Shown here: positions 43,661 through 44,281 of the stretch, one piece after another
How the letters are laid out: every line of letters begins with the position of its first letter
Position numbering within the stretch: position 1 is the first letter of the stretch
Source: a virus
Virus record (IMG/VR): IMGVR_UViG_3300030108_002375
Span: 1-44,281 of that record
DNA: 44,281 nt
Reading direction: 5' to 3' (one strand)
The notes under the pieces: generated by a model
Databases searched by the model: none
The model's input: only the letters and a program-made list of their open reading frames with translations
What the model was told of the DNA's origin: nothing
Position numbers and translations under genes: made by a program

Positions 43661-43849
43661 ATGTATTGTAAATGCGGAAACACTGTGCACCCAGTGCGAT
43701 TAGAATTAGGTTATAAAAATTGTGTTAGTTGTAGTACTACTAAAACTTACTCATACGTACCTATTATCACCCATAAAACTGGTAATACTATACAAATAGT
43801 ATCGCAGGAAGTTTCCGCATCAGTACACAAAGCATGGAGAAGAAAATAA
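43661..43849 (+). CDS. Small zinc-ribbon protein (62 aa)
   Basis: MYCKCGN near the start and NCVSCS at about residues 20-25 give four cysteines (Cys3, Cys5, Cys21, Cys24). They are spaced like a zinc ribbon of the TraR/DksA type, although these are usually C-x2-C at both ends. After it the chain reads THKTGNTIQIV and ends basic (HKAWRRK). TraR-like proteins bind RNA polymerase, so a role in early transcription is possible but unproven. It overlaps the next gene by 16 bp. Confidence 0.6.
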   Translation: MYCKCGNTVHPVRLELGYKNCVSCSTTKTYSYVPIITHKTGNTIQIVSQEVSASVHKAWRRK

Positions 43850-44028
43850 ATAAACTATTAATATTCACAGCAATATATCTAACAGGTGTATACTCAGCTA
43901 TGTATTACTGTTATAAACAACCTGTAGATGAGCACGTAAATATTATAAACAGGCAGTTAAACTTTCCTAAACAGGAGTGTTATACTGAAAAAGATTTAGA
44001 ATTAATAATATATGGAAAAGAAAGGTAA
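43834..44028 (+). CDS. Small membrane-anchored protein (64 aa)
   Basis: A basic start (MEKKINK) is followed by one hydrophobic segment (LLIFTAIYLTGVYSAMYYC) and a charged C-terminal tail. The plan is close to the 43406 gene, with the same ATGGAGA-type start inside the end of a basic protein. A single-span membrane protein is likely. The function is unknown. Confidence 0.55.
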   Translation: MEKKINKLLIFTAIYLTGVYSAMYYCYKQPVDEHVNIINRQLNFPKQECYTEKDLELIIYGKER

Positions 44029-44188
44029 AAAATATATATTTGTACTTGACTATGAAGATGGTAGAGTATATAGATATGATGTGTGGTTTGATGATTCAGA
44101 AAAGATAGAAGATTATCTTTGGGATATGGGTCATAAAATGGGTAACTGTGAGTGGATGGTAACAAGATTTAAACGAGTAATAAAATAA
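44012..44188 (+). CDS. Small acidic protein (58 aa)
   Basis: The frame starts at 44012 inside the end of the previous gene (IYGKER then stop) and ends at TAA, 44186-44188. It has Lys-rich first residues, then YIFVLDYEDGRVYRYDVWFD, a helix (SEKIEDYLWDMGHKMG) and a basic end (VTRFKRVIK). This beta-beta-alpha plan would make a small compact domain. No motif is recognised. Confidence 0.6.
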   Translation: MEKKGKKYIFVLDYEDGRVYRYDVWFDDSEKIEDYLWDMGHKMGNCEWMVTRFKRVIK

Positions 44189-44189
44189 T

Positions 44190-44281
44190 ATGGATAGTAA
44201 GAAGGCTTACGAGCAAATCAAAGAAGAAATAGTTGACAAAGAGTCAGCTTATCTATGTACTGAAATAGAAAGAGCATTGGA
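44190..44281 (+). CDS. Start of a gene cut by the right edge
   Basis: The ATG at 44190, one base after the previous stop, opens MDSKKAYEQIKEEIVDKESA and stays open to the end of the window (30 codons). The visible part is charged and helical. Too little is present to assign a function. Confidence 0.5.
   Translation, partial: MDSKKAYEQIKEEIVDKESAYLCTEIERAL

Noticed and set aside
1-44281. CRISPR arrays, insertion sequences or an integrase
   Set aside because: No regularly spaced repeats, transposase motifs or tyrosine/serine recombinase signatures were seen.

Overview
The window is a slice of a tailed-phage genome: its first and last genes both run off the edge. Three things point to a lytic podovirus-like phage of a Bacteroidota (probably flavobacterial) host. 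The DNA is AT-rich, and genes start after A/T-rich leaders with no Shine-Dalgarno sequence. The exported small protein at the left end has a signal peptide of flavobacterial style (ending FSQ). The TerL, portal, capsid and ring proteins, and their order, resemble crAss-like (Crassvirales-type) phages and uncultured marine relatives as I remember them; no database search was possible. No integrase, CRISPR array, complete tRNA or rRNA was seen.

Layout. Genes from 41664 down to 1 all lie on the minus strand and form one long late, structural transcript. In transcription order: a short/long pair of fibre-like proteins and a third large virion protein (41664-37066); three small unknown genes (37045-35998); a chaperonin pair, groEL then groES, in reversed order and overlapping (35971-34180); a winged-helix-like gene and a run of very small His/Cys/Gly-rich proteins (34183-31637); two small related virion-type proteins, a small CxC protein, a zinc-peptidase-like protein and a holin-like membrane protein (31618-30034). 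Next comes the packaging/assembly block: a small structural-type protein, a coiled-coil protein, a small conserved protein, a tandem GroES-like protein, a 92-aa protein, TerL, portal, scaffold-like protein, major capsid protein and a 273-aa protein (30031-19920). Last come ring proteins, a huge beta-rich tail nozzle, a second nozzle-like protein, and three internal/ejection proteins ending with a 3022-aa polyvalent protein (19859-1288), followed by two exported proteins (1228-1).

A 334-bp divergent region (41665-41998) rich in palindromes separates this block from a plus-strand run of very small genes (41999-44281), which look like early genes. Near-identical ~40-bp elements precede three of these genes. 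They also carry an ATGACA repeat array, and a hairpin followed by a tRNA-like minihelix with a T-loop and a 12-bp stack but no room for an anticodon arm.

Most unusual signals: (1) a ~490-bp patch inside terL, about 49% GC against 33-35% in the flanking 60-bp blocks, that covers the Walker A to Walker B ATPase core with C/G-ending codons and an intact frame; (2) two separate GroES-like genes plus GroEL; (3) the tRNA-like minihelix; (4) repeated promoter-like elements of the early region; (5) a giant virion protein with zincin, sigma-region-2-like and HAD-like motifs; (6) long and short fibre paralogues sharing both ends. GC values are hand counts.
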